Shown: positions 23,703 to 24,799 of the stretch, piece by piece
Layout of the letters: each line of letters starts with the position of its first letter
Position numbering within the stretch: the first letter of the stretch is position 1
DNA from: Candidatus Omnitrophota bacterium
Lineage (GTDB): Bacteria > Omnitrophota > Omnitrophia > Omnitrophales > Danuiimicrobiaceae
DNA length: 24,799 nucleotides
Direction: 5' to 3'
Assembly: GCA_016206955.1 (NCBI GenBank)
Contig: JACQQO010000124.1
Coordinates: forward strand, 1-24,799
Notes under the pieces: generated by a model
The model's database searches: none
What the model was told of the DNA's origin: nothing
What the model saw: only the letters and a program-made list of their open reading frames with translations
Made by a program: the position numbers and the translations under genes

Positions 23703-24520
23703 CCCACTGACACTCCTTCTGACTCACTGAAAGCTTCCTCAGTTAATTTTTCATCAATATGCTGAACGCCGCGCGCATAAGCCGCAAGCAAAGCAATATC
23801 ACACAATTTGTTGATCAGCCGGGGAATACCTTGTGACTTTTCATAAATGAAATTGATAGCTTCGGGCAAAAAAGGATTGAGTCCCTCAGGAAGGCCAGCC
23901 ACATTTAAGCGATGTAAAATATATTCTTCCGCTTCACTCCGGTCCAGCGCAGTTAAATGAAATCGAATGGCAATTCTCTGCCTCAACTGAGCCAGAGAAG
24001 GATCGTCCAGTGTTTCTCTCAATTCCGGCTGGCCGATTAAAACAATTTGAAGCAATTTTTCCCGATTGGTTTCCAAATTAGAAAGCAGCCGTACTTGTTC
24101 CAATGTTTTGGGCGTCAAATCTTGAGCTTCGTCAATAATGAGAACGGTATTAAACCCTTTATGAAATTCTTCCAATAAGAATTGATTCAGGCCGTCAAAA
24201 CACTCTTTTTTATTTCGCGCTTTCAAAACAATTCCGAAATCCTCCGCGATCGTGCGAAGCAAATAAAGTTCGGAAAGCCTTGGATTCAAAATCAAAGCGC
24301 TGTGAGTTTGATTTCCCTTCAGCTTGTCCAAAACCGCACGGCAAAGGGTGGTTTTACCCGCCCCAATTTCTCCCGTAATTTGGATAAATCCTTTTCTGGA
24401 TTCAATGCCGTAAAGAAGACAGGAAAAGGCGTCAAGATGTTTCTGGCTAAAGAAGATAAATCTGGGGTCGGGGGTTAGATTGAACGGAGCTTCTCTCAGT
24501 CCGAAATATTCTTTGTACAT
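23699..24520 (-). CDS. ExeA/GspA-like AAA ATPase
   Basis: 273-residue AAA ATPase. It opens MYKEYFGLREAPFNLTPDPRF, the hallmark start of the ExeA/GspA family and of exosortase-associated ATPases. Walker A is GEIGAGKT (50-57) and Walker B TVLIIDEAQ (125-133); LIGQPEL and LRQRIAIRFHL are the following conserved core segments. It ends soon after the AAA lid (GIPRLINKLCDIALLAAYA), so the peptidoglycan-binding domain and membrane helix of full ExeA are missing. The partner GspB-like protein could supply the membrane contact. It has its own promoter with a consensus -10. Function in secretin or pilus assembly is inferred from the family and its partner. Confidence 0.92.
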   Translation of the reverse strand: MYKEYFGLREAPFNLTPDPRFIFFSQKHLDAFSCLLYGIESRKGFIQITGEIGAGKTTLCRAVLDKLKGNQTHSALILNPRLSELYLLRTIAEDFGIVLKARNKKECFDGLNQFLLEEFHKGFNTVLIIDEAQDLTPKTLEQVRLLSNLETNREKLLQIVLIGQPELRETLDDPSLAQLRQRIAIRFHLTALDRSEAEEYILHRLNVAGLPEGLNPFLPEAINFIYEKSQGIPRLINKLCDIALLAAYARGVQHIDEKLTEEAFSESEGVSVG

Positions 24521-24546
24521 ATCACTCTTTGGTATGAGTTACGTGA

Positions 24547-24575
24547 ATTATATAGAAACAGAAAGAGGATAACAA
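24547..24575 (-). promoter_or_regulatory. Sigma70-like promoter of the gspA/gspB-like operon
   Basis: -35 TTGTTA (24575-24570, four of six), 17-base spacer, perfect -10 TATAAT (24552-24547). The expected start near 24540 leaves a leader of about 20 bases before the ATG, with GAGTG as a modest ribosome site. Confidence 0.7.
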
Positions 24576-24597
24576 CTATTTTATCGTCTTGCAGGAC

Positions 24598-24799
24598 TTA
24601 AGAGGGGATGATCTCGAAAATCCGGCCGTCTTTGCGTGGAATCTCGGCACTAAATGACCCGTGCCCGTGATAGACGTGGGCTTCTTGAGTCCCATCGAAT
24701 AAATTCGTGAGGCGAAACCGCTTAAACTTCCTGCCGGGAATGACAAAGGAAACGGCAGCACTTTTGTCTTCCCGGCCATTGTTAACCGCCACGACGTAA
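24598..24799 (-). CDS. C-terminal end of a GH13 (alpha-amylase family) glycosidase (partial)
   Basis: The frame enters from the right edge and gives about 66 residues reading YVVAVNNGRED, then FRLTNLFDGTQEAHVY and FSAEIPRKDGRIFEI before the stop. This pattern of a Val-rich strand with N-N-G, a LTNLFDG turn and a final RIFEI strand is the C-terminal beta-sandwich of alpha-amylase-family enzymes. The catalytic barrel lies outside the window, so substrate and exact class (amylase, glucanotransferase or similar) cannot be given. Its stop is 77 bases before the gspA-like ATG, the gap holding a promoter, so the two are probably separate transcription units. Confidence 0.7.
   Translation of the reverse strand, partial: YVVAVNNGREDKSAAVSFVIPGRKFKRFRLTNLFDGTQEAHVYHGHGSFSAEIPRKDGRIFEIIPS

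Overview
The window is a gene-dense stretch of a diderm (Gram-negative-type) bacterial chromosome. Almost everything lies on the minus strand, with short or negative intergenic distances; rpsT is the only clear plus-strand gene. An LptE lipoprotein, a BamD-like protein, an outer-membrane beta-barrel and a Wza-type export protein prove an outer membrane. The short UvrC, the BamD-like protein with WxWSP motifs fused to a very long coiled coil, and a GTCATTGCGAG-type palindromic repeat suggest an uncultivated lineage. My tentative guess is a PVC-related candidate phylum such as Omnitrophota, but the sequence does not prove this.

Region A (about 1-12600, all minus strand) is one long exopolysaccharide or surface-polysaccharide operon. 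In transcription order it holds a structured leader, a secreted FecR-like protein, an outer-membrane beta-barrel, a short Wza-type (OPX) export protein, a Wzc-type chain-length tyrosine autokinase, a Wzy_C ligase/polymerase with TPRs, an ABC-2 ATPase and permease, an SGNH-fold membrane protein, two GT4 glycosyltransferases and a DegT-family sugar aminotransferase cut by the left edge. Many junctions overlap by 1-14 bases. A strong sigma70-like promoter (TTGACG-16-TAAAAT) begins inside the last codons of the preceding TPR gene and should drive the whole set. The genes cover sugar modification, glycan assembly, inner-membrane transfer, polymerisation and ligation, length control and outer-membrane export.

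Region B (12583-16952) holds a secreted TPR protein, uvrC, divergent rpsT, and holA and lptE. A 79-bp palindromic repeat sits in frame near the 5' end of uvrC. The rpsT -35 element overlaps the uvrC start codon, and the rpsT and holA stop codons share a TTAA.

Region C (16962-24799) holds the 1138-residue BamD-like/coiled-coil protein, which probably forms an envelope-assembly transcription unit with lptE and holA from its own strong promoter. Upstream are comEC, whose C-terminal metallo-beta-lactamase domain has lost its metal-binding motifs, and a GspB/GspA (ExeA-like) pair with its own promoter. The C-terminal end of a GH13-type glycosidase is cut by the right edge. I saw no tRNA, rRNA, CRISPR array, transposase or prophage gene.
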